The translations under genes and the position numbers were made by a program. Shown piece by piece: positions 1-8,047 of a stretch of DNA of 64,000 bases. Source of the DNA: Dictyobacter formicarum (GTDB lineage Bacteria > Chloroflexota > Ktedonobacteria > Ktedonobacterales > Ktedonobacteraceae). Below the pieces are notes generated by a model. That model ran no database searches. It was given only the letters and a program-made list of their open reading frames with translations, and was not told the DNA's origin. Location of the stretch: the NCBI RefSeq assembly GCF_016587435.1, contig NZ_BNJJ01000010.1, positions 62,001 to 126,000 of the forward strand, given 5' to 3'. Every line of letters starts with the position of its first letter. Positions within the stretch are counted from its first letter, which is position 1.

Positions 1-168
1 GACCACGCTGTTTTCCGCGAGCTGGCCCTGCAATCCATGCAGCACCGCGAACAGCTCTGGCAGGTCGAAGTGGATTGGGTCACGCAGTTGCGCACGCTGG
101 TGATCGCCCAGATCGAGAGCGTAGGCACGAAACAAGCCATCGAAAGCAACAAGAAAAATGATTTGTAG
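1..168 (+). CDS. C-terminal fragment of a PadR-like transcriptional regulator (5' end outside window)
   Basis: An open frame runs from base 1 to a TAG at 166-168 and gives 55 residues with no start, so the gene begins before the window. The residues (HREQLWQVEVDWVTQ, then LRTLVIAQIE) form a charged amphipathic helix of the sort that ends PadR-family regulators, whose C-terminal helices make the dimer. The assignment rests on helix character only. There is no DNA-binding part in view, so another helical protein is possible. Confidence 0.4.
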   Translation, partial: DHAVFRELALQSMQHREQLWQVEVDWVTQLRTLVIAQIESVGTKQAIESNKKNDL

Positions 169-336
169 GTGCAATTGTGCTTCAACGGGCAGGATTCTAT
201 ATCGACTATATATGTCGCCATTGCTGTCATCGACCGGCGTGGCGAGCAGCTTTACTATAGCAGAAGCAAGCGGCAAAAGATCTGTCCAAATGGTCAGTTA
301 TCGAGAACAGCAATAATCTATACACCCAGCATTTTC

Positions 337-365
337 TTGTTGTTTTATTTTCTTTGTATTAAAAT
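337..365 (+). promoter_or_regulatory. Probable sigma-A-type promoter for the phosphatase-like gene
   Basis: TTGTTG at 337-342 and TAAAAT at 360-365 are separated by 17 bases in an A+T-rich stretch about 73 bases before the next start codon. Confidence 0.45.
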
Positions 366-437
366 GGTTGTAATATGCGGAATTGAAGCCGGGTGTGTTT
401 GGGTATATTTTTTGAGATTGAGGGTAGGAATGAGCAT

Positions 438-1016
438 ATGTTAACTTTATTTTATTCTCCTCATGCCAGGAGTGTTGATAATGAGCTTGGACGCGGATCG
501 GGTTTTGCTGATGTGCCGCTTTCGGTGGCGGGGCGTACGCAGGCGGCTGAGTTGGGACGGCACTATGCGGCTGAAAAGTTGGATGCAGTGTTTTGCTCGG
601 ATCTACAGCGGGCGGCGGTGACCTCGGCGATTGCCTTTGGGAGACGTGGGCTGCCAATTGTGCTGGATGCGCGACTGCGCGAGTGTGATTATGGCAGCAT
701 GACGCAGTATCCGGTCGCCCAGATCGATGAGGGATTCAGCCGGTACATTACGGAGCCTTTTCCGGGCGGCGAGAGCGTGTTGATGGTGGTGCAGCGCGTG
801 GGATCCTTCTTGCGTGAGCTGATGCGCGAATACGATGGTAAAGCGGTTGCTGTGATCGGGCATCGCGCCACCAAATATGGGCTTGCCTACTGGTGTAGCG
901 ACATCCCATTGGAAACCCTGGTCCTGTCTCCCTGGGAGTGGCGCGACGTGCCCATCTGGCGCTACGAAGTGCAGGCTCAGAAGTTGAAGCGAGAAGTTGT
1001 TGTACATGCGGTCTAG
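438..1016 (+). CDS. Histidine phosphatase superfamily protein (phosphoglycerate-mutase-like fold)
   Basis: This is a 192-residue cytoplasmic protein. The N-terminus MLTLFYSPHARSVDNE aligns with the phosphohistidine motif of the family (normally RHGxxxxN), but the Arg before the His is Pro here and the Gly after it is Ala; the acceptor would be His9. The block FADVPLSVAGRTQA and the late VAVIGHRATKYGL (second catalytic His) are typical. The ATG at 438 is chosen over an upstream GTG because the motif normally lies within the first ten residues and AGGGTAGG precedes it. Substrate unknown. It stands alone, with the PadR-like fragment upstream. Confidence 0.8.
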   Translation: MLTLFYSPHARSVDNELGRGSGFADVPLSVAGRTQAAELGRHYAAEKLDAVFCSDLQRAAVTSAIAFGRRGLPIVLDARLRECDYGSMTQYPVAQIDEGFSRYITEPFPGGESVLMVVQRVGSFLRELMREYDGKAVAVIGHRATKYGLAYWCSDIPLETLVLSPWEWRDVPIWRYEVQAQKLKREVVVHAV

Positions 1017-1087
1017 CAGGGATGCGCTCCTGAGTGTGGTTAATAAGGAACGCATCCTTTTTGTTATCAGTGCGTGGAAGTCCCGCT

Positions 1088-2407
1088 CTACTCTGGCTCG
1101 TGAGTGCCAAACATTTTTTGCTTGAAGAAGGGGACCGCGCTACAGAGCCGGAACCAGGTCCGGGCCGCGCCGCGCTCGAGACGGCTGTCGGCAGTGGCAC
1201 GCCGGGTATTGCCCAGCGTCTCACGGACCGCGTCAAAGCCATGCTTGATCATGCCAGCCTCGTAGTCATGGATGCCAGGCAGCAGCTGGACCTCGCCGCG
1301 CTGCACGGCCGCCAGCGTGCTTGCGAGCGAGCTCGCATCGCGCAAAGCCATGTTTGCCCCCAGACCTCCTACCGGAGTCATGTTGTGGAGGGCATCGCCC
1401 AGCACGGTCACGCGCGAACTTTCCCAGGGCTCAATCGGGACCGAAGACTTGAGCCTGAGCGGCGCCACATTGGCCGGGTCTGAATCAGAGACCAGTCGGC
1501 GCAGATCGGGATGCCAGCCTTTGATCATTTGTAGAACCTGCTTCTGCAGGGGCAAACCGGTCAGCTCCTGTGTGCCCGCGGGATAAGCATTTACATGAGC
1601 AATAAAGGCCCACAGGATATAGTTGCTGGTATCGGCAAAGAGCAGCTCGGGGTCCAGGCCAGCGGCTTGCAGGTTGCTGCCCACGCCACTTAATTCGTCT
1701 CGAGAGGCATATGTGTGGTCAAAGACCGCATTGAACATGAAATATTTTTTAGGGGGCATAACGATATTCATGCGCGTCCGCAACGGCTGCGGGAGCCAGG
1801 CCCGCGTCTCAGGCGTCAGCATCAGCTTACCACCAACGGCCAGCGCATCCGTCTCAATGCGGCGCGTCTGAGGCAGATACTGTTTGCACACCCTGGAATT
1901 CGCGCCATCCGCCCCCACCAGCACATCTCCTGTGGCCGAGCTGCCATCGCTAAAGAAGGCCGTCACCTTGCCCTCCGGTTGCAACTCGTAGCGCTCAAAG
2001 GTCTTATCGAAATGCACCACATCATCCAGGCCAGCCAGCAACAGATGGCGCAAGGCAATGCGGCTCACCGGATACTGTCCATTGACCGGATTGGCGTCCT
2101 TCCCGGCCAGGCGAGCTTCCGAGACGACCAGTAGATCCTTTAACTGCTCGGTGATAAAGCCAAAGCCAGCACTCGACCTGCCAGCCGTAGCCAGAAAGGC
2201 CTCCCACAGCACTGGAGGCAGGCACTCATGCAGCGAGCGGCTCCCCACCGCATCGATATGGATACGATAGCCCCGTAACCAATCGGTCGGGGTGGGATTG
2301 CGCTCATAAACCGCCACACTGACGCCAGCGCCCTTTAAACCCTGGGCCAGACATAAACCACCGATTCCACCACCAATCACAATGATATGTAACGACGAAG
2401 ATGACAT
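1088..2407 (-). CDS. FAD-dependent monooxygenase (group A aromatic hydroxylase-like)
   Basis: The product has 439 residues. HIIVIGGGIGGLCLAQGL near the N-terminus is the Rossmann FAD-binding motif; VLVGADGANSRV is the DG motif that contacts both FAD and NAD(P)H; VTVLGDALHNMTPVGGLGANMALRDA is the GD motif that binds the FAD ribityl chain. Such enzymes hydroxylate aromatic or polyketide-like substrates with NAD(P)H and O2; the substrate cannot be told here. ATG at 2407 follows AAGGAG by seven bases and is preferred to the GTG at 2413. Its upstream region carries an inverted repeat (2507-2527). It is divergent from hisS. Confidence 0.88.
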   Translation of the reverse strand: MSSSSLHIIVIGGGIGGLCLAQGLKGAGVSVAVYERNPTPTDWLRGYRIHIDAVGSRSLHECLPPVLWEAFLATAGRSSAGFGFITEQLKDLLVVSEARLAGKDANPVNGQYPVSRIALRHLLLAGLDDVVHFDKTFERYELQPEGKVTAFFSDGSSATGDVLVGADGANSRVCKQYLPQTRRIETDALAVGGKLMLTPETRAWLPQPLRTRMNIVMPPKKYFMFNAVFDHTYASRDELSGVGSNLQAAGLDPELLFADTSNYILWAFIAHVNAYPAGTQELTGLPLQKQVLQMIKGWHPDLRRLVSDSDPANVAPLRLKSSVPIEPWESSRVTVLGDALHNMTPVGGLGANMALRDASSLASTLAAVQRGEVQLLPGIHDYEAGMIKHGFDAVRETLGNTRRATADSRLERGAARTWFRLCSAVPFFKQKMFGTHEPE

Positions 2408-2506
2408 GGCCACGCTCCTTCTTGTGATAGCAAGAATGAAAAATGCGCATCACGCTCAAACCAAGCCGCAAAAAATCCTACGTAAATGATCGGGCCACTT
2501 ACACGT

Positions 2507-2527
2507 TCTATTAGTACGTCTAATAGA
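2507..2527. promoter_or_regulatory. Inverted-repeat operator candidate upstream of the monooxygenase
   Basis: TCTATTAG at 2507-2514 and CTAATAGA at 2520-2527 are perfect 8-base arms around a 5-base spacer, about 100 bases upstream of the monooxygenase start. The size suits a TetR- or MarR-type dimer. No regulator gene is adjacent. Confidence 0.5.
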
Positions 2528-2672
2528 CATAGAGTATTCGATCTACCTGCATTTGTCAAGGTGGGGAAATGATCGGCAGGTTGTTGTTCTCATAGATGGA
2601 TGCATTTTTCTTTCTTTTTCTACCACAAAAATATTTGTGCGTAACGTGTAAGGTAGAGATAACATACCTATC

Positions 2673-2701
2673 TTGCCAGGAAGCAGTAAACGGTCTAGAA
2701 T
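2673..2701 (+). promoter_or_regulatory. Probable hisS promoter
   Basis: TTGCCA at 2673-2678 and TAGAAT at 2696-2701 have a 17-base spacer, and the start codon lies 35 bases further on. The short leader leaves no room for a T-box, and none was seen. Confidence 0.5.
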
Positions 2702-2736
2702 AGGCTCAAAAATACATAGAGCATAGAGGTAGTGGT

Positions 2737-4059
2737 ATGACCAAAGTGAGTGGCTTCGTCGAGTGGTTGCCGGAGCAACGCATAGTCGAACTGCAATGGC
2801 TGGACGAGATTCGACGAACTTTTGAGAGTTACGGATTCTGCTCAATCGAGACTCCATCCGTAGAAGAGATCGACGCCCTCTTAGCCAAGGGCGAAACGGA
2901 CAAAGAGATATATGTCATCAAGCGGCTGCAAGGCGAGGGAGACAAGAGCGAGGCGCGTCTCGGACTGCATTACGATCTCACGGTTCCCCTGGCGCGCTAC
3001 GTGGCTGAGCACTACAATGACCTGGTATTCCCTTTCAAGCGCTACCAGATCCAGCGCGTCTGGCGCGGCGAGCGGCCACAGGAGGGGCGCTACCGCGAGT
3101 TCTATCAGTGCGACATCGATGTCATCAACAACAATACCGTTCCCCAGCACTTCGATGCCGAAATGCCAGTGATTGTGTATGAGATATTCAAGCGCCTGGG
3201 CGTCCAGAATTTTCAGATGCACATCAATAATCGCAAAGTGCTGCAAGGATACTTCGAGGGTCTAGGCATTGAGGACACTATTCCTGTACTCCGCATCGTC
3301 GACAAGCTCGATAAAATCGGCCATGACGGAGTCCGGGTACAGCTGCAGGAGCAGCTTGGCATGTCGGAAGAGTTGGCGGAGCGCTGCCTGGCGATTGGCA
3401 AGATCTGCACGTCCGACCTCTCTTTTGTAGAGCGCGTGCGCGAGCTAGGAGTGCAATCCGAGCTACTCGACCAGGGACTGGAAGAGCTCCAGTTCGTCAT
3501 GAACGAGTTGAGACATGTTCCTGAAGGCGTCATGCTGGCCGACCTGTCGATCGCTCGTGGCCTCGACTACTACACCGGAACCGTCTACGAAGGCAAGCTA
3601 GCGGATTTCCCCGCATTTGGCACCATTTGTTCGGGGGGACGCTACGACGACCTGACCGGCTCATTTATCAGCCGCAAACTGCCCGGTGTTGGTATCTCCA
3701 TCGGCCTGACGCGTCTTCTGGCCAAACTGCTGGCCGAACAGAAATTACAGATCGGGCCAAAGAGTCCCACGCAGGTGCTGGTCGTTTTTCCCTCGGAAGA
3801 GCGGCGCGCCGAAGCGGTCCAGGCCGCCAGAACACTGCGTGAGCGTGGCCTCAACGTCGAAATGTATCCAACGCCAATCAAGCAGGCGCAGCAACTGCGC
3901 TACGCCTCACGCAAAGGCATCCCATACGCCTGGTTCTTACCCTATGGCGAAAAAGGGCACGAAGTCAAGAACATGGTAACCGGCCAGCAGCAGGAGGTTG
4001 ACCTGGCTACCTGGCAGCCGACCGAGCAATCCGGAGTCAGCGAAGCCGAAGCACGCTGA
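2737..4059 (+). CDS. hisS: Histidine--tRNA ligase
   Basis: The 440-residue product is a class II aminoacyl-tRNA synthetase that charges tRNA-His using ATP. Seen in order: N-terminal motif 1 region; motif 2 in RYQIQRVWRGERPQEGRYREFYQCDID; the histidine-specific block IARGLDYYTGTVYE; motif 3 ending GGRYDDLTG with GVGISIGLTRL; and a C-terminal anticodon-binding domain (TQVLVVFPSEERRAEAV onward). Length is normal for a full enzyme rather than a HisZ paralogue. The ATG follows AGAGGT. It is a single-gene unit with its own promoter. Confidence 0.96.
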   Translation: MTKVSGFVEWLPEQRIVELQWLDEIRRTFESYGFCSIETPSVEEIDALLAKGETDKEIYVIKRLQGEGDKSEARLGLHYDLTVPLARYVAEHYNDLVFPFKRYQIQRVWRGERPQEGRYREFYQCDIDVINNNTVPQHFDAEMPVIVYEIFKRLGVQNFQMHINNRKVLQGYFEGLGIEDTIPVLRIVDKLDKIGHDGVRVQLQEQLGMSEELAERCLAIGKICTSDLSFVERVRELGVQSELLDQGLEELQFVMNELRHVPEGVMLADLSIARGLDYYTGTVYEGKLADFPAFGTICSGGRYDDLTGSFISRKLPGVGISIGLTRLLAKLLAEQKLQIGPKSPTQVLVVFPSEERRAEAVQAARTLRERGLNVEMYPTPIKQAQQLRYASRKGIPYAWFLPYGEKGHEVKNMVTGQQQEVDLATWQPTEQSGVSEAEAR

Positions 4060-4140
4060 TTTCGTATAGCCTTAAACAAACACAGTTGCACGATTGAGAT
4101 GTTGGTGCGTGGCAACCGAGGCGAGGCGCCATAGTGGCTG

Positions 4141-4971
4141 CTATTCGGCGCGCCCTGCCAGCATCTCGCGGGCAAAGCTGATCCAGGCGAGCAGAGGATG
4201 ACGCTGCTCGTGGTAATCCGGTGACCATTGTTGGCCCAGGTCGTCAAAGAGCACGCAACTTTGTTGGACGCTGTCGAGGATGCCAGCGGCGGTAAAGGGA
4301 TGTGGCGGTGCGGCATCCAGTTGAGCGATGAAGGCGTTTCCTTGTCCGCCAGCGCGATGATGGCTGGTGCCGGTAGCTCGATCACGCAACACCATCGCCA
4401 GCACACAGGTATCCTGCAGCAGCTCCAGAGCCAGGTGGGTCGCGATCAACAGATCACCGCGCATAACCTTGCTGGTCGTCAGCATGCCCTTGAACCAGAA
4501 ATCGTTGCACATCTGCTCAAACTGCTCCTGCGTCAGTTCCGAAGCTGGCAGTGGTCCGAACGTAGCCCTGTCCAGCGCCTCGTCTACCAGGGATGAACGC
4601 GAAAAGAGCGGTCGGAGCGCCTCACTCTGGAGGGGATGAGCCTCGAAGGCCGACTCCTCCACAAACGCGCAATCGAAGCGCCGGAAATCGGTAAAGCATA
4701 CGCGTGTGGTATTCATATAGCCGTTAGACGACTGGCTAAACGTGTACACCTCGCCCAGCGGCGCCAGCCAGTGCAGGGAGGGGAAGAACTCCCCCAGGGT
4801 CCCATCCGCCACCACAATGGTGACATCGACGTCGCTCCACGTATCTGCCTCGATCGTAGGATTGGCGCAGGAGCCTTTCAACAGCAGGGCCCGAACCGCC
4901 TCATGCGCCTCGAACAAAGCCACCAGATCTTGAATAGCCTGTGCCTGCCAGAGACCGGTCTGGATCATCAT
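4141..4971 (-). CDS. Nucleotidyltransferase, AadK/streptomycin-adenylyltransferase-like
   Basis: The 276-residue protein has the polymerase-beta-type nucleotidyltransferase signature: LLLKGSCANP (Gly33-Ser34) followed by SDVDVTIVV (Asp47, Asp49) and a third acidic residue in RRFDCAFVEE (Asp100). Spacing and the following FFPSLHWLAPLGEVYTF resemble aminoglycoside 6-adenylyltransferases, which transfer AMP to the drug. Distant relatives act on other substrates, so resistance is not shown. The double ATG at 4971 after AAAGAGGGA is preferred to an upstream start at 5031. It is convergent with hisS and divergent from the RRM gene. Confidence 0.75.
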   Translation of the reverse strand: MMIQTGLWQAQAIQDLVALFEAHEAVRALLLKGSCANPTIEADTWSDVDVTIVVADGTLGEFFPSLHWLAPLGEVYTFSQSSNGYMNTTRVCFTDFRRFDCAFVEESAFEAHPLQSEALRPLFSRSSLVDEALDRATFGPLPASELTQEQFEQMCNDFWFKGMLTTSKVMRGDLLIATHLALELLQDTCVLAMVLRDRATGTSHHRAGGQGNAFIAQLDAAPPHPFTAAGILDSVQQSCVLFDDLGQQWSPDYHEQRHPLLAWISFAREMLAGRAE

Positions 4972-5176
4972 AATCTGTCCCTCTTTTTTTGTCACAAGGA
5001 TACTCTTCCGCGCCAGGTTTGCCAAGTGCATTACATTTGAAGATGTGGGGAATAAGCCATCTGGCCTGCGTGTTTATATAAGTATATGACATCGCAAAGA
5101 ATTGGATCGCTTCTGTGGGAAATGGTTTCTCCGGGCAACAATGAGTAGAAAGATGTCCACACAGGAGTAAATAAGT

Positions 5177-5491
5177 ATGAGATTATATGTTGGGGGACTT
5201 CCCTATCAAACAACCGAGCAAGAACTTGTAGACATTTTTTCACAGGCCGGACAAGTTGTCGAGGCCACGGTCATTATCGATCGTGAGACAGGGCGCAGCA
5301 AAGGCTTTGGTTTTGTCGAAATGGGTTCCACTGAAGATGGACAATATGCCATTGAGCGCCTGAATGGAACCATGGTAGGAAACCGCACGATCACTGTCAG
5401 CGAGGCGCGTGAGCGCCAGACGTCGGGAGGCCGAGGTTTCCAGCGCAGAGACCGATACTCGAACTCGAACTATCGGAGTGAGCGCTACTAA
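5177..5491 (+). CDS. RRM-domain RNA-binding protein
   Basis: This 104-residue protein is one RNA-recognition motif plus a short Arg/Ser/Gly/Tyr-rich tail. RNP2 is LYVGGL (residues 3-8) and RNP1 is RSKGFGFVEM (about residues 40-49), with the aromatic residues that stack on RNA bases intact. Such small glycine-rich RRM proteins in cyanobacteria and Chloroflexota are often cold-induced RNA chaperones; that role is inferred. CAGGAG precedes the ATG and a perfect terminator follows the gene. Confidence 0.92.
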   Translation: MRLYVGGLPYQTTEQELVDIFSQAGQVVEATVIIDRETGRSKGFGFVEMGSTEDGQYAIERLNGTMVGNRTITVSEARERQTSGGRGFQRRDRYSNSNYRSERY

Positions 5492-5524
5492 GTTCCGCTA
5501 TCCAGCAGAATAAAGCAAACGTTC

Positions 5525-5571
5525 AAAAAAACGAAGAAGGTCAGCCATATGCTGACCTTCTTCGTTTTTTT
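5525..5571 (+). terminator. Rho-independent terminator after the RRM gene
   Basis: Perfect arms ACGAAGAAGGTCAGC and its complement, loop CATAT (5546-5550), flanked by six A on the left and seven T on the right. It can act in both directions, so it also shields the region from the IS element. Confidence 0.93.
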
Positions 5572-5689
5572 GTTTTATAAATCGCATACCTGGCCCGAAA
5601 ATTGCTACAGTTTTTTTATACTTTCATGAGGCTCAGAATCGTAAAGAACGGGAAGTGATAGCCGTTCTATGAAACTTACCCAAATATGG

Positions 5690-5815
5690 ACACGCCATAC
5701 TCAGCGTTCATTTCCTGCTTCATCCAGGGCAGTTTCACTTGCTCTCACGAGCAAGCCAGCGCTCCTCTGTCCACAGGCTTGCATTCCGGCAGAACTTGCC
5801 GTACTCCTCTTCGTT
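5690..5815 (-). ncRNA. Candidate omega (guide) RNA at the 3' end of tnpB
   Basis: In IS605/IS607 elements a structured RNA overlaps the end of tnpB and runs to the right end, with its guide taken from flanking DNA. Here about 125 bases between the tnpB stop and the presumed end contain short hairpins (for example GCTTGCTC and GAGAGCAAG on the leftward strand). Position is the main evidence; no conserved sequence was recognised. Confidence 0.4.
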
Positions 5816-6962
5816 ATCCTGCCGCCTTGAGTGCGAGATTGATGGCAGCGTTCAAGTCGCGATCGATCACGTAGCCGCACTCCGCACAATGGAAGAGGCG
5901 ATCGGACAGCATGAGATCCTCGTCAATCCAGCCACACCACGAACACGTCTTGCTCGAAGGCTCCCATCGAGACACGGTGTAGACCAGCGAGCCCACCTGT
6001 TTCGCTTTATATGCTAGTTGCCTGCGAAACTCGGACCATCCCACGTCCGTGATGGCTCTGCTCAACTTCCCATTTTTGACCATGCCACTCACCTGTAGAT
6101 CCTCCAGCACGATACACGTCGGGCGCTCCTGATCTGGCTTGGTTTTCGCGACAATCAGCGAGGTCACCTGGTGCAACGTGTCTTTGCGGAGGTTGGCAAT
6201 ATGGGCATGCAACCGAGCGAGCTTGCGCGCCGCTTTCTGCCGATTTTTGCTGCCCTGCTGTTTACGAGCATGCTGACGGCAGCGCCGTTTGAGTTGCTTG
6301 AGATGCGATCCGAGCGCTTTCGGGTTGGGAAACACACGACCATCCGAGAGCGTCGCCAGCGCTTTGATCCCTACATCGATCCCGATCGTCTCTCCGAGTG
6401 CGATCCCTGGCTCGGCGTGTTCCTCTTCAAGTTGTACCGAGACATACCAGCGCCCGGCCCGTTCCGACACGGTGGCAGAGAGAATGTTCACCGCTGTGGT
6501 GGGAAGATAGCCGCGTTCTTTGAGACGGAGCGTGCCTAAGCGTGGGAGTTGTATCCAGTTCTCACCGATATGAATGGCACCAGTCAAGCGGAAACTGCCA
6601 ATGCCGCGTTTTTTCGACTTGAAGCGAGGAAAGCCGAGCTTGCCACGAAACGTCCCCTGCTTCTTGCGTTGACAGCGCTTCCAGAAGTGTCGAAACGCTT
6701 TCTCCAGATCTCGCAAGCTTTCTTGAGGCGCGGCCTTGCTGACCTCATACATCCAGGGCAGTTCTGTTTGCTTGAGGGCATTGAGTTCTTTATGCAGGCT
6801 CATCGCGTTGGGCGCTTTGCGCCCGGCCGCCCGCTCTTCTTGATAGCGGCGCAGGCCCCAATTGTATGCATAGCGGGCAGCACCCGCATGCTTGAGGCAG
6901 GCGGTCCTTTGCGCATTGTTGAGCTTGAGCTCCGTTTGGTACCCGCGCACGACGAGCGTCAT
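5814..6962 (-). CDS. tnpB: TnpB, RNA-guided nuclease of an IS607-type element
   Basis: The 382-residue protein has an N-terminal helix-turn-helix/OrfB region, a RuvC-like nuclease and a Cys4 zinc finger. The RuvC acids are present: Asp196 in GIDVGIKALATLS, Glu287 in IVLEDLQVSG and the Asp of IDRDLNAAINL (367/369). The zinc ligands are Cys340, Cys343, Cys359 and Cys362. TnpB cuts DNA under guidance of an RNA made from the element's end and promotes element retention. Length is normal and nothing is missing, so it may be active. Its ATG overlaps the stop of the recombinase gene (ATGA), indicating translational coupling. Confidence 0.93.
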   Translation of the reverse strand: MTLVVRGYQTELKLNNAQRTACLKHAGAARYAYNWGLRRYQEERAAGRKAPNAMSLHKELNALKQTELPWMYEVSKAAPQESLRDLEKAFRHFWKRCQRKKQGTFRGKLGFPRFKSKKRGIGSFRLTGAIHIGENWIQLPRLGTLRLKERGYLPTTAVNILSATVSERAGRWYVSVQLEEEHAEPGIALGETIGIDVGIKALATLSDGRVFPNPKALGSHLKQLKRRCRQHARKQQGSKNRQKAARKLARLHAHIANLRKDTLHQVTSLIVAKTKPDQERPTCIVLEDLQVSGMVKNGKLSRAITDVGWSEFRRQLAYKAKQVGSLVYTVSRWEPSSKTCSWCGWIDEDLMLSDRLFHCAECGYVIDRDLNAAINLALKAAG

Positions 6963-7549
6963 GCTTCTTCTTCCTCCATCTGCTTCTCAATACAGGCTTT
7001 GATCTGCGCCGCCCGACGTTTGCTGTTGCCCCGACCATAGATGCGGGCAGCCATACTGGTGATCACGCTCACAAAATCATCGACCAGATCATCGGTGGTG
7101 TCGCCAGGGAAAATGACTTCGACGCGCCTGCCTTCATTGGCCAGTAACTGTTCAATATAGTGATAGCCAAAGCGCGTCAGGCGATCACGGTGCTCAATCA
7201 CAATCGTCCCCAGGCTCTGATCTTGCAAGAGCTTGCTCAACTTCGGGCGCTGATCGTTGAGCCCGGAGGCGATCTCTGTCACTTCTTTGGCGACCTGATA
7301 CCCACGTGCGAGCGCATAGGTGCGTAAACGCTCCATCTGACGCGCCAGATCTTCTTTGTGATCAGCAGAGGACACCCGCGCATACAAAGCAATACGCCCC
7401 GTCGGGGGAGCGACCGCTGGTTGATCGCGCACGATCACGGTCCCCGTTGCTGTTTGATAGGCATCGAGGTGTCCTGCTTTATACCATCTCCATGCCGTTT
7501 TGTAGGAGATGCCGTGTTGTTTGGCATACTGGCTTAACTTCATGGGCAT
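6959..7549 (-). CDS. tnpA: IS607-type serine recombinase (transposase TnpA)
   Basis: Around 195 residues. An N-terminal MerR-like helix-turn-helix (ISYKTAWRWYKAGHLDAY) precedes a resolvase catalytic domain; the nucleophile is the first Ser of IALYARVSSADHKEDLARQ (Ser58 counting from the second ATG), with EHRDRLTRFG further on. It catalyses insertion through double-strand cleavage with a covalent serine link. Starts at 7549 or 7543 are possible. A TTGACA-N18-TAAAAT promoter ends one base before 7549, which would put transcription initiation near 7543 and make the messenger leaderless. Confidence 0.93.
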   Translation of the reverse strand: MPMKLSQYAKQHGISYKTAWRWYKAGHLDAYQTATGTVIVRDQPAVAPPTGRIALYARVSSADHKEDLARQMERLRTYALARGYQVAKEVTEIASGLNDQRPKLSKLLQDQSLGTIVIEHRDRLTRFGYHYIEQLLANEGRRVEVIFPGDTTDDLVDDFVSVITSMAARIYGRGNSKRRAAQIKACIEKQMEEEEA

Positions 7550-7579
7550 ATTTTACCATAGAGTGTCCATGCCTGTCAA
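7550..7579 (-). promoter_or_regulatory. Promoter of the IS607 recombinase gene
   Basis: On the leftward strand TTGACA (7579-7574) and TAAAAT (7555-7550) lie 18 bases apart. The -35 hexamer falls just outside the putative element end at 7570. Confidence 0.6.
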
Positions 7580-7598
7580 CAAAATAAGAGGGGCGCGA

Positions 7599-7919
7599 TC
7601 AAGGGGTTTCCGTGACTTCGGCGCCGTCGAAGTAGCTGATGTGGTAGGGGTGAACCTCATAGCTCATGACGCCACGCGTGACGCAGGGGTCGTGCTGCAT
7701 CATTTCATGGGCTTCTTCTAACGACGCCGCCTCAAAGATCGAGATGCCAAAGGCGCGGTCGAGGCAGGGTCCGATCAGATAGAATTTTCTTTCCTGGACT
7801 GCCTGGTCCATGAAGGCAAAATGCGCTTGCATTGCCTCTGCCTCTGCGGGCAACATTTCTTCCGTAAAGCCGGAGCGGGTGGGGCGTATCATGGCAATAA
7901 AAGTCGCACGTTTCTCCAT
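7599..7919 (-). CDS. YciI-family protein
   Basis: The 106-residue protein has the ferredoxin-like YCII fold: an opening strand ATFIAMIRPTRSGF, a central HFAFMDQAVQERKFYLIGPCLD and the Asp-containing strand ISIFEAASLEEAHEMMQHDPCVTRGV, which matches the DPFV..G-type motif of the family. Members are small, possibly catalytic dimers of mostly unknown function. ATG at 7919 is preceded by AGAAAGG. Its 3' end lies only 29 bases from the presumed IS607 end but the domain looks complete. Confidence 0.85.
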   Translation of the reverse strand: MEKRATFIAMIRPTRSGFTEEMLPAEAEAMQAHFAFMDQAVQERKFYLIGPCLDRAFGISIFEAASLEEAHEMMQHDPCVTRGVMSYEVHPYHISYFDGAEVTETP

Positions 7920-8047
7920 TTGTAGAACCTTTCTCAATCAAAAATAGTGCTATTGTTAGCGTATTCTATTGACGCTGCCAAAATCTGGAAAAGGGATGAC
8001 CACTTGCTTTGATAGTGGCGTGTCAAGCTGTGTCGATGGAGAGAACT

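Larger units (their letters stand above)
5686..7570 (-). mobile_element. IS607-type insertion sequence (approximate limits)
   Basis: The element contains a serine recombinase and TnpB gene overlapping by four bases, both leftward. ATGGACAC at 5686-5693 and its complement GTGTCCAT at 7563-7570 bracket them and may mark the ends, but IS607 elements have no fixed terminal repeats and make no target duplication, so the limits are tentative. Comparison with an empty site would settle them. Confidence 0.7.

Noticed and set aside
2530..2736. T-box or other riboswitch before hisS
   Set aside because: The leader predicted from the promoter is under 40 bases and no T-box sequence or antiterminator was seen.
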